The notes under the pieces are model-generated. The model was not told the origin of the DNA, ran no database searches, and saw nothing but the letters and a program-made list of their open reading frames with translations. The position numbers and the translations under genes are program-made. A DNA stretch of 64,000 nucleotides from the NCBI RefSeq assembly GCF_900291015.1, contig NZ_OLKL01000048.1, positions 163,700-227,699 on the forward strand, in the 5' to 3' direction. Shown here one piece after another: positions 1 through 7,044 of the stretch; positions within the stretch are counted from its first letter, which is position 1; each line of letters starts with the position of its first letter. The DNA is from Pseudomonas persica (GTDB lineage: Bacteria > Pseudomonadota > Gammaproteobacteria > Pseudomonadales > Pseudomonadaceae).

Positions 1-359
1 ACCACGATCATGCGCAAGAATTGCGGCGCGGCCTCCTTGAACAGCGAGGCAATGCGGATTTCCTTCTTCGCCTTGAGCTTGCCGCCCTGCACCCTTGATA
101 CCGCCGTGTTCAGGCCCAGGGCCCGATGGGTCAGGTCGAGACGATTGTCGAACAGCACCTTGTCCAGGTTCGGCGCGCTGCGCAGGTATTGCTGGCGCAA
201 ATCCTGGGCATAGCCGTACAACGCCTTGTCGCTTTGCACGTCATGGCGGTCAGGGTAGCGGCGCTGCAGGTACTCGCCCAGGCGGTCGCTATCGATCATC
301 TGCCGCACCTGCTGTTGCAGGTGCGGGGGGTAGGCTTGCAAGTAACGTAATACGGTCAT
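1..359 (-). CDS. YgjP-like (DUF45) metallopeptidase-domain protein, 5' part only
   Basis: The reverse strand from the ATG at 357-359 reads into the left edge without a stop, giving about 119 residues that begin MTVLRYLQAYPPHL. The last visible residues, FLRMIV, are where YgjP/DUF45 proteins run into a zinc-binding HELAHxxE motif; that motif lies outside the window, so the zinc site cannot be checked. The family is M48-like and of poorly defined physiological role. The gene is convergent with nothing visible and lies downstream of, and on the same strand as, cfcR with about 40 bp between them. The assignment rests on remembered family similarity of the N-terminal part, so it is moderate. Confidence 0.6.
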   Translation of the reverse strand, partial: MTVLRYLQAYPPHLQQQVRQMIDSDRLGEYLQRRYPDRHDVQSDKALYGYAQDLRQQYLRSAPNLDKVLFDNRLDLTHRALGLNTAVSRVQGGKLKAKKEIRIASLFKEAAPQFLRMIV

Positions 360-398
360 GGCGCTGCATTCGGTGTAACGAATGCCGATTCTAGCCAA

Positions 399-2525
399 TC
401 ATGGCCCAGGCCAGGAGAAAATCGCCGGGAAGCCACTGGCATCCGTCGCAGTCATCGGGTAAGCCACCAAAAAACCCTGCACGTACTCGCAGCCATTGGC
501 CTTGAGCCAGGCTGCCTGGGCCGGGGTTTCCACGCCCTCGGCAATCACCGTGATACGGTAGTCGACGCACAGGCCGATAACGCTGCGCGCCAACGCGGCA
601 TCCACCGCCGAGTCGGGCAGGCGCGCCACCAGGTGGCGGTCGAGTTTGAGGGTATCGATCGGCAGATCGCGCAACATGCGCAACGAACAGTCGCCGGCAC
701 CAAAATCATCCAGCGCCACCCGCACGCCCAGCTCACGCAAGCGGTGTATCTGTTTCACCGCCGCATCAATGTTGTACATCAGCGAGGTTTCCGCCACTTC
801 CACTTCCAGCTGCGCCGGGTCCAGCTGGTAAAGCTGGATGACCCGATGCAGTTCGTCGACCAGGCTGGGCATGGCGAACTGCGCGCGGCTCAGGCTGATA
901 CCCAGCACCAGGTCCGCCGGAAAACGCTGGCACCAGGCCTGGCGCTGGGCCGCGCCCTGGCGGTAGATCCAGCTGGCCAGGCGGTTGATCAGGCGCGCCT
1001 CTTCCAGCAACGGGATGAACAGCCCCGGCGGTACATCACCAACACTGGGATGCTGCCAGCGCAGCAAGGCCTCGAAGCCACGCAGGCGGCCATCGTTGAA
1101 GCCAACCTGCGGCTGGTAAACCAAGGTGAAATCCTGCTGCTCGACGGCCGTGCGTACGCTGTCTTCAAGCATCAGCCGCGAGCGCGCCCGGCCGTTGAGC
1201 TCCTGATCGTAGAAGCGATACTGCTGGCGCCCGGCCTGCTTGGCCGCGTACATCGCCGCATCGGCCGCGCGCAGCAGGCCTTCGACATTGGCCCCGCAGT
1301 CCGGATAGGTGGCGATGCCGATGCTCACCCCAAGGCTCACATCCAGCCCTTCCACCTGGTGGCTGATGGAAATGCGTTCCAGCAACCGCTCGGCATAGCG
1401 CCCGGCCTGCTCCGGGTAAGGCAGGCTGTCAAACAGCGCGGTGAACTCATCCCCGCCCATGCGCGCCAGCAACGCTTCACTGCCCAGGCAATCCTTGAGC
1501 TGTTCGGCCACCCAGTGCAGCACCCGGTCACCCGCGTCATGGCCGAGTGAGTCGTTGATGCGCTTGAAGCCATCCAGGTCCATGTACATCAGTGCCTGCG
1601 ACTTGTCCGAGCGCTCGTTGCGCAGCAGCGCACCTTCGGCGGCCTGGTAGAAACCGCGGCGGTTGAGCAGGCCGGTGAGCGGGTCGGTGACGGCCTGGTA
1701 TTCCAGCTGCTGGTGCAGGCTACGCACCACCGACATGTCCAGCACGGTGACCACCATGGCCTGCTGGTCGGCCGGCAGCGGCGCACAGGACAACGCCACC
1801 GGCACCAGCTCGCCGCCAAGGGTGCGCAGCTGGGCATCGTGCACGCGGAAGATGCGCCGCGCCAGATAGGCCTGGTAGAAATCCGATTCGTTCCACAGGC
1901 TGGCACCGCTCAGTTGCACCAGGTCGAGCAGATGGGCGCCCTGCAACTGCTGCACCGGCGTTGACAACAAACGGGAAATGGCCGGATTGGCAAAACTGAT
2001 GACGCCGAGGGCATCCACCACCAGAATGCCCTCGGCGGCGTTCTCCAGGATCGACGCATTGAACGCCCTGGCCGCTTCCAGCTCGCGGGTCAGGCGCTGC
2101 AGCATGCGTCGGTTACGCTGCTGGTCGAGCAGGGTCTGAACCTTGGGCTTGAGGATCTGCGGGTCGAACGGTTTGAACATGTAGTCCACGGCGCCGCTGG
2201 CGTAGCCTTTGAGCACGGCCGCCTCGGACTGTTCATTGGCGGTGAGGAAAATGATCGGAGTCAGCCGGGTGCGCTGACTGCCGCGCATCAGCCGGGCGAC
2301 TTCGAAGCCGTCCATCTCCGGCATCTGTACATCCAGCAGGACCAGGTCGACATCGTGTTCGAGCAACGCGCTCAGGGCTTCCATCCCCGAGTTTGCCGTC
2401 AATACTTGCCAATCCTGACGGGCCAGCAATGCCCGCATGCTGATGAGGTTTTCGGGGTAATCATCTACCACCAGAAGAACCGAGTTGCCATCCAGTGGCT
2501 GAGGGTGAGGGTGAGCGCCATCCAT
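399..2525 (-). CDS. cfcR: Response regulator with PAS, GGDEF and EAL domains (CfcR-type c-di-GMP enzyme)
   Basis: This 708-residue cytoplasmic protein makes, and possibly degrades, cyclic di-GMP. A receiver domain fills about residues 15-130 with the acidic pair DD21-22, phospho-acceptor D65 in LLDVQMPEMDG and a conserved K in MFKPFD. A PAS-like domain follows at about 150-265. The GGDEF motif (RMGGDEF, about 357-361) is intact, so diguanylate cyclase activity is expected. The EAL domain has EALLRW near 484, LKLDR and EGVET, but loop 6 reads DDFGAGDCSL rather than the usual DDFGTGYSSL and EVAET replaces EITE, so phosphodiesterase activity is uncertain. Order and context match P. putida CfcR (PP_4959), known to be RpoS-dependent and controlled by the kinase CfcA. 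The ATG at 2525 gives the full receiver domain. Confidence 0.9.
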   Translation of the reverse strand: MDGAHPHPQPLDGNSVLLVVDDYPENLISMRALLARQDWQVLTANSGMEALSALLEHDVDLVLLDVQMPEMDGFEVARLMRGSQRTRLTPIIFLTANEQSEAAVLKGYASGAVDYMFKPFDPQILKPKVQTLLDQQRNRRMLQRLTRELEAARAFNASILENAAEGILVVDALGVISFANPAISRLLSTPVQQLQGAHLLDLVQLSGASLWNESDFYQAYLARRIFRVHDAQLRTLGGELVPVALSCAPLPADQQAMVVTVLDMSVVRSLHQQLEYQAVTDPLTGLLNRRGFYQAAEGALLRNERSDKSQALMYMDLDGFKRINDSLGHDAGDRVLHWVAEQLKDCLGSEALLARMGGDEFTALFDSLPYPEQAGRYAERLLERISISHQVEGLDVSLGVSIGIATYPDCGANVEGLLRAADAAMYAAKQAGRQQYRFYDQELNGRARSRLMLEDSVRTAVEQQDFTLVYQPQVGFNDGRLRGFEALLRWQHPSVGDVPPGLFIPLLEEARLINRLASWIYRQGAAQRQAWCQRFPADLVLGISLSRAQFAMPSLVDELHRVIQLYQLDPAQLEVEVAETSLMYNIDAAVKQIHRLRELGVRVALDDFGAGDCSLRMLRDLPIDTLKLDRHLVARLPDSAVDAALARSVIGLCVDYRITVIAEGVETPAQAAWLKANGCEYVQGFLVAYPMTATDASGFPAIFSWPGP

Positions 2526-2564
2526 GCTGCTTCTCTGTTATGTGACCGACTTCAAGGTACGCTT

Positions 2565-2599
2565 GGATCCACTAGTACTCTAGACCTGAGCGGATAACA
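2565..2599. other. Polylinker-like string with a lac-operator-like 13-mer
   Basis: Positions 2565-2570 are GGATCC (BamHI), 2571-2576 ACTAGT (SpeI), 2579-2584 TCTAGA (XbaI), and 2587-2599 is TGAGCGGATAACA, identical to 13 bases of the E. coli lac operator. Three common cloning sites within 20 bp, two of them containing the rare CTAG tetramer, are unusual here. The string lies 40-75 bp upstream of cfcR, where its promoter should be. It may be an engineering scar or a coincidence within a native promoter; sequence alone does not decide. Confidence 0.4.
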
Positions 2600-2672
2600 C
2601 GCAATGCAATCAGAACGCTATCAGTGCCTCAACTGTACGGTAGCCGACTAACGGTCGGTTTGCCGGGAATAT

Positions 2673-2776
2673 GTGCCGGCCTCTTCGCGGGTAAACCCGC
2701 TCCCACAGGTTCATCACTGTTTTCCAGGCCAGTGAGTACCCTGTGGGAGCGGGTTTACCCGCGAAGAGGCCGGCAC
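2673..2776. repeat. Convergent REP pair (BIME-like)
   Basis: Two 37-bp arms, 2673-2709 and 2740-2776, are perfect reverse complements built on the core GGGAGCGGGTTTACCCGCGAAG, separated by 30 bp. This is the main REP type in the window and could fold into a long hairpin in transcripts from either side. It fills the gap between cfcR and the fda terminator. Confidence 0.9.
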
Positions 2777-2800
2777 AGGCGTAAGGTTCTATCACCCGAA

Positions 2801-2836
2801 AATGAAAAAACCCGCATCGCTGCGGGCTTTTTCATT
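2801..2836 (-). terminator. Rho-independent terminator of fda
   Basis: The stem CCCGCA/TGCGGG (2811-2826) with a short TCGC loop is flanked on both sides by A/T tracts, so on the minus strand it gives a GC hairpin followed by a run of U. It starts 12 bp past the fda stop codon. Confidence 0.85.
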
Positions 2837-2848
2837 TATGCCAGAAGA

Positions 2849-3913
2849 TCAGTTGACCTTGGCGGCCAGCTCACCTTTCAGGTAGCGCTGGTACATGCCT
2901 TCCAGGGAGATCGGCTTGATCTTCGAGGCATTGCCAGCGGTGCCGAAGGCTTCGTAACGGGCGATGCACACGTCACGCATGGCCTTGACGGTTTCACCGA
3001 AGAACTTGCGCGGGTCGAACTCGCTCGGGTTCTGCGCCATCAGGCGGCGCATGGCACCGGTAGAAGCCAGGCGCAGGTCGGTGTCGATGTTGACCTTGCG
3101 CACGCCATACTTGATACCTTCGACGATTTCCTCGACCGGTACACCGTAGGTTTCCTTGATGTCGCCGCCGTACTGGTTGATGATCGCCAGCCACTCTTGC
3201 GGTACCGAGGACGAACCGTGCATCACCAGGTGGGTGTTGGGGATGCGCTTGTGGATTTCCTTGATGCGGTCGATGGCCAGCACGTCACCGGTTGGTGGCT
3301 TGGTGAACTTGTAGGCACCGTGGCTGGTACCGATGGCGATCGCCAGGGCGTCGACCTGGGTCTTCTTGACGAAGTCGGCGGCCTCTTCCGGGTCGGTCAG
3401 CATCTGGCTGTGGTCCAGCACGCCTTCCGCGCCGATACCGTCTTCTTCACCGGCCATGCCGGTTTCCAGCGAACCCAGGCAACCCAGCTCGCCTTCTACC
3501 GAAACGCCGCAGGCGTGTGCCATGGCAACAGTCTGCTGGGTAACGCGGACGTTGTACTCGTAATCGGTCGGGGTCTTGCCGTCTTCACCCAGCGAGCCGT
3601 CCATCATCACCGAGCTGAAGCCCAGCTGGATCGAGCGCTGGCAAACGTCAGGGCTGGTGCCATGGTCCTGGTGCATGCACACCGGGATATGCGGGAATTC
3701 TTCGATGGCCGCCAGGATCAGGTGACGCAGGAACGGGGCGCCAGCGTATTTGCGGGCACCGGCCGAAGCCTGGACGATCACCGGGGAGTCGGTCTTGTCG
3801 GCCGCTTCCATGATGGCGCGCATCTGCTCGAGGTTGTTGACGTTGAAAGCTGGTACGCCGTAACCGAACTCGGCGGCGTGGTCCAGCATCTGGCGCATGC
3901 TAATGAGTGCCAT
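2849..3913 (-). CDS. fda: Fructose-1,6-bisphosphate aldolase, class II (Calvin-type subfamily)
   Basis: The 354-residue enzyme interconverts fructose 1,6-bisphosphate with dihydroxyacetone phosphate and glyceraldehyde 3-phosphate, using a metal ion. Visible class II signatures include HQDHG with metal-binding His81 and His84, GELG, HGSSSVP, and NIDTDLRLA near the C terminus. The reading frame is open upstream to 4039, but MALISMRQ at 3913 is chosen because it matches the family N terminus and is preceded by GGGAGAGAG at a proper distance. It is the last gene of the leftward tktA-epd-pgk cluster and ends at a clear terminator. In Pseudomonas, which lacks phosphofructokinase, the enzyme is expected to work mainly in the gluconeogenic direction. 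Confidence 0.95.
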   Translation of the reverse strand: MALISMRQMLDHAAEFGYGVPAFNVNNLEQMRAIMEAADKTDSPVIVQASAGARKYAGAPFLRHLILAAIEEFPHIPVCMHQDHGTSPDVCQRSIQLGFSSVMMDGSLGEDGKTPTDYEYNVRVTQQTVAMAHACGVSVEGELGCLGSLETGMAGEEDGIGAEGVLDHSQMLTDPEEAADFVKKTQVDALAIAIGTSHGAYKFTKPPTGDVLAIDRIKEIHKRIPNTHLVMHGSSSVPQEWLAIINQYGGDIKETYGVPVEEIVEGIKYGVRKVNIDTDLRLASTGAMRRLMAQNPSEFDPRKFFGETVKAMRDVCIARYEAFGTAGNASKIKPISLEGMYQRYLKGELAAKVN

Positions 3914-4013
3914 TGTGTATCTCTCTCCCGACAAGCGTCGTCTGTTTCGTGCAAGCCTGCCGCAGGGGCGGTTGCTGTTCAAGTAGTGTGGGCCACCCTC
4001 GCGGCCCGGCCAG

Positions 4014-4343
4014 TCACGGTGCCTTGCAGCCCCGCCCAATCAGATCGTTGGTTGCCACCCAGTACACCAGGCCTTCTTCGCCCTTGGTGTGGAAGGCCAG
4101 CATGCCATCGCTGTACAGCGCGCCCGAGGCGCCCGGCTCGGCCTTGAGCCGATAGACCTGATCACCACCACCAAGGCGCACATCGACCTGGTCGCGCTGC
4201 GCATCGGCGAAACGCCATAGCACTTCAGCCTGGGTGTCGCAGACCCATCGGGTCCAGTCGTCTGCCGGGGCGGGTTGCGCCGGCTGCAGCAGTGAGCATC
4301 CTGCCAGTGTCGCCAGGGCCGTAACGGCCAAGAGCGCTTTCAT
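4014..4343 (-). CDS. MliC-like membrane-bound lysozyme inhibitor lipoprotein
   Basis: This 109-residue predicted lipoprotein begins MKALLAVTALATLAGC, a short signal peptide with lipobox LAGC (Cys16). The mature part resembles the MliC/PliC family: an early WVC cysteine, the segment SGALYSDGMLAFHTKG (compare SGxxYxDGxxxFxxKG, which carries the Ser and Lys that block lysozyme) and a final cysteine in GRGCK, likely disulfide-bonded to the first. Family members protect the envelope against c-type lysozyme. The ATG at 4343 follows GAGGATATTCA. It sits between two glycolytic genes on the same strand, an odd setting for an envelope-defence protein. The family call is by motif only. Confidence 0.75.
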   Translation of the reverse strand: MKALLAVTALATLAGCSLLQPAQPAPADDWTRWVCDTQAEVLWRFADAQRDQVDVRLGGGDQVYRLKAEPGASGALYSDGMLAFHTKGEEGLVYWVATNDLIGRGCKAP

Positions 4344-4405
4344 TGAATATCCTCTAGATGACCACGAAGAGGTCGCTTGGTTGCCCGGCCCGACGAAATG
4401 CGGGC

Positions 4406-4624
4406 TCAAGGGCAACCCGGCGCCTTGCGCTGGTGGTCTTCGTCGTACTTTTCCAGGCCTTCCGGGCCCACGCGCTTGCTGATGACCGGCACGGTCTCGG
4501 CCTGCCACTCGGACTGGTAGCAACCGCCCTTGGGCGACCGCGCCGGGTCGGCATCCGAGGCCGGGCTGCCGGCGCATGCGCTCAGCAGACCAGCCAGCAT
4601 CATCACAGGCAATTGCTTGACCAT
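4406..4624 (-). CDS. Small lipoprotein of unknown function
   Basis: The 72-residue product starts MVKQLPVMMLAGLLSAC, a signal peptide with lipobox LSAC (Cys17). The mature part is about 55 residues, hydrophilic, with two further cysteines (GGCYQ and PGCP), so a disulfide is possible. A longer in-frame start exists at 4657, but the ATG at 4624 is preceded by AAGGGAG and starts exactly at the signal peptide. It lies between pgk and the MliC-like gene on the same strand, so it is probably co-transcribed with them. I do not recognise a family. Confidence 0.7.
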   Translation of the reverse strand: MVKQLPVMMLAGLLSACAGSPASDADPARSPKGGCYQSEWQAETVPVISKRVGPEGLEKYDEDHQRKAPGCP

Positions 4625-4656
4625 CAGGCCACTCCCTTTGCCAAGCGCCGAGGTCA

Positions 4657-5820
4657 TCAGGCCTTGGCCCGCTCTTCCAGGATTGCCACGGCTGGCAGGA
4701 CCTTGCCCTCGACGAACTCGAGGAAGGCGCCACCACCGGTAGAAATGTAGGAGATATCGGCACCAACGCCATATTTGTCGATGGCTGCCAGGGTGTCACC
4801 GCCGCCGGCGATGGAGAACGCGGCGCTGTCGGCGATGGCCTTGGCCAGCACCTTGGTGCCGTTGCCGAACTGGTCGAACTCGAACACACCGACCGGGCCG
4901 TTCCACAGGATGGTCTGCGACGACTTCAGCAACTCGGCGAAGTTGGCTGCGGTTTGCGGGCCGATGTCCAGGATCATGTCGTCAGCAGCAACGTCGGCAA
5001 TGGCCTTGACCGTGGCTTCGGCACTCTCGGCGAACTCCTTGGCAACCACCACGTCGACCGGCAGAGGCACGCTGACCTTGGCGGCGATGGCCTTGGCGGT
5101 ATCGACCAGATCAGGCTCGTACAGCGACTTGCCCACCGGGTGGCCGGCTGCGGCCAGGAAGGTGTTGGCGATGCCGCCACCAACGATCAGCTGGTCACAG
5201 ACCGAACTCAGGCTGTTCAGCACGTCCAGCTTGGTGGAGACCTTGGAGCCGGCAACAATGGCCGCCATCGGCTTGGCCGGTGCCTTCAGCGCCTTGCCCA
5301 GGGCATCCAGCTCGGCTGCCAGCAGCGGGCCGGCAGCGGCGACCTTGGCGAACTTGGCAACACCATGGGTCGAACCTTCGGCACGGTGCGCAGTGCCGAA
5401 CGCATCCATGACGAACACGTCGCACAGGGCGGCGTATTTCTGCGCCAGCTCGTCGGCGTTCTTCTTCTCGCCCTTGTTGAAGCGCACGTTCTCGAACAGC
5501 ACCAGGTCACCAGCCTTGACCTCGACACCGCCGAGGTAGTCGGCAACCAGCGGCACGTCACGACCCAGGGCCTTGCTCAGGTAGTCGGCGACCGGCTTGA
5601 GGCTGTTTTCGGCAGAGAACTCACCCTCGGTCGGGCGGCCCAGGTGCGAGCAGACCATTACCGCCGCGCCCTTCTCCAGGGCCAGCTTGATGGTCGGCAG
5701 CGCTGCCAGGATACGCGCATCGCTGGCTACCACACCGTCCTTCACAGGCACGTTGAGGTCTTCGCGGATCAGTACGCGCTTACCTTGCAGGTCGAGGTCG
5801 GTCATCTTCAACACGGTCAT
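4657..5820 (-). CDS. pgk: Phosphoglycerate kinase
   Basis: The 387-residue cytoplasmic enzyme transfers phosphate between 1,3-bisphosphoglycerate and ADP. The start MTVLKMTDLDLQGKRVLIRE leads into the signature RVLIREDLNVPV; further markers are VCSHLGRP, FENVRFNKGE and the C-terminal nucleotide-binding SIAGGGDTLAAI. Length is normal for bacteria. The gene lies 12 bp downstream of epd, consistent with a tktA-epd-pgk-fda operon. A second ATG five codons in (MTDLDLQ) is a possible alternative start. Confidence 0.96.
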   Translation of the reverse strand: MTVLKMTDLDLQGKRVLIREDLNVPVKDGVVASDARILAALPTIKLALEKGAAVMVCSHLGRPTEGEFSAENSLKPVADYLSKALGRDVPLVADYLGGVEVKAGDLVLFENVRFNKGEKKNADELAQKYAALCDVFVMDAFGTAHRAEGSTHGVAKFAKVAAAGPLLAAELDALGKALKAPAKPMAAIVAGSKVSTKLDVLNSLSSVCDQLIVGGGIANTFLAAAGHPVGKSLYEPDLVDTAKAIAAKVSVPLPVDVVVAKEFAESAEATVKAIADVAADDMILDIGPQTAANFAELLKSSQTILWNGPVGVFEFDQFGNGTKVLAKAIADSAAFSIAGGGDTLAAIDKYGVGADISYISTGGGAFLEFVEGKVLPAVAILEERAKA

Positions 5821-5832
5821 GAATGCAGTCCT

Positions 5833-6894
5833 TCAGGGCTGTTTGTTGCGGGTTGGTTGAACGACGTGCAGATAGTGTTCGGCAACGTCGAGCATACGGT
5901 TGGCGAACCCCCATTCGTTGTCGAACCAGGCCAGCAGGTTCACCAGGCGGGGGCCGGAAACACGGGTCTGGCTGGCATCGACGATCGCCGAATGCGGGTC
6001 ATGGTTGAAATCACAGCTGGCATGGGGCAACTCGGTGTAGGCCAGCAAGCCTTTCAGCGGGCCTTCCAGCGCCGCCTCGCGCAGCACCCGGTTGACTTCG
6101 GCCGCGCTGGTATCGCGGGCGGTCTGCAGGGTGATGTCCAGGCACGAGACGTTGACAGTCGGTACACGTACCGCTTTGGCCTGGATTCGCCCGGCAAGTT
6201 CCGGAAGCAGGCGCTCGATGCCACGTGCCAGACCAGTGGACACCGGGATCACCGACTGGAAGGCCGAACGCGTGCGGCGCAGGTCTTCGTGGTGATAGGC
6301 GTCGATCACCGGCTGGTCGTTCATCGCCGAGTGGATGGTGGTGATCTGCACGTATTCGATGCCGAACGCCTGGTCCAGCACGCGCAGCAGCGGCACGCCG
6401 CAGTTGGTGGTGCACGAGGCGTTGGACACCAGGCGTTCGCTGCCGGTCAGGCAGGCCTGGTTGACGCCGTAGACCACTGTGGCATCGACGTCGGCCTCGC
6501 TGGCCATCGGCTGCGAGAACAGCACCCGCGGCGCGCCGGCGTCGAGGAAGCGCTGGCCATCGGCACGGGTGTGGTAGGCGCCGGAGCACTCCAGCACCAG
6601 GTCGATGTCCAGGGCGGCCCAGTCGATGCCTTCGGGGGTGGCACTGCGCATCACCTTCACGCAGTCGCCATTGATATGCAGACAGTCGCCGTCGACCTTC
6701 ACCTCACCGGGGAAACGCCCGTGGGTGGAGTCGAAGCGTGTCAGGTATTCCAAGCTGGCCTGGTCGGCCAGGTCGTTCAACGCGACGATCTCGAAACCGG
6801 CCTTTGCCCCCCGCTCGAACAGCGCGCGCAGGACACAGCGGCCGATACGACCATAACCGTTGAGTGCAACTTTGTAGGGACGCAGGTGGGGCAT
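5833..6894 (-). CDS. epd: Erythrose-4-phosphate dehydrogenase (GAPDH family)
   Basis: The 353-residue product has the NAD-binding NGYGRIGR (residues 12-19) and the active-site SNASCTTNC with catalytic Cys161. The family includes GAPDH; the place between tktA and pgk and the resemblance to Epd favour oxidation of erythrose 4-phosphate to 4-phosphoerythronate, the first step of one route to pyridoxal phosphate. A GAPDH role cannot be excluded from sequence. The frame is open to 6966, but MPHLRPYKVALNGYG at 6894 fits the family and avoids reading through the upstream REP pair. Confidence 0.88.
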   Translation of the reverse strand: MPHLRPYKVALNGYGRIGRCVLRALFERGAKAGFEIVALNDLADQASLEYLTRFDSTHGRFPGEVKVDGDCLHINGDCVKVMRSATPEGIDWAALDIDLVLECSGAYHTRADGQRFLDAGAPRVLFSQPMASEADVDATVVYGVNQACLTGSERLVSNASCTTNCGVPLLRVLDQAFGIEYVQITTIHSAMNDQPVIDAYHHEDLRRTRSAFQSVIPVSTGLARGIERLLPELAGRIQAKAVRVPTVNVSCLDITLQTARDTSAAEVNRVLREAALEGPLKGLLAYTELPHASCDFNHDPHSAIVDASQTRVSGPRLVNLLAWFDNEWGFANRMLDVAEHYLHVVQPTRNKQP

Positions 6895-6924
6895 TCGTTG
6901 GCTCGCTAACGCATGATGGCTGTT

Positions 6925-7012
6925 GGGGCCGCGTTGCGGCCCATCGCGACGCAAGGCCGCTCCCACAGGGACCGCGTATGCAGAACCTTGTGGGAGCGGC
7001 CTTGTGTCGCGA
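6925..7012. repeat. GC hairpin plus REP pair (TCGCGACGCAAGGCCGC type)
   Basis: A GGGGCCGC-GTT-GCGGCCC hairpin (6925-6942) is followed by two inverted arms, 6944-6967 and 6989-7012, of a second REP type (core GTGGGAGCGGCCTTGYGTCGCGA; one base differs between the arms). It lies between tktA and epd and could reduce read-through or stabilise the upstream message. Confidence 0.85.
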
Positions 7013-7044
7013 AACGAGGGCGAAGCCCTCGCCTTACGCCTGTA

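Noticed and set aside
2624..4147. 507-codon open frame on the plus strand across fda
   Set aside because: It includes a REP pair and the fda terminator and is antisense to fda.
4954..6909. 651-codon open frame on the plus strand across pgk and epd
   Set aside because: It is antisense to two clear enzyme genes and shows no motif.
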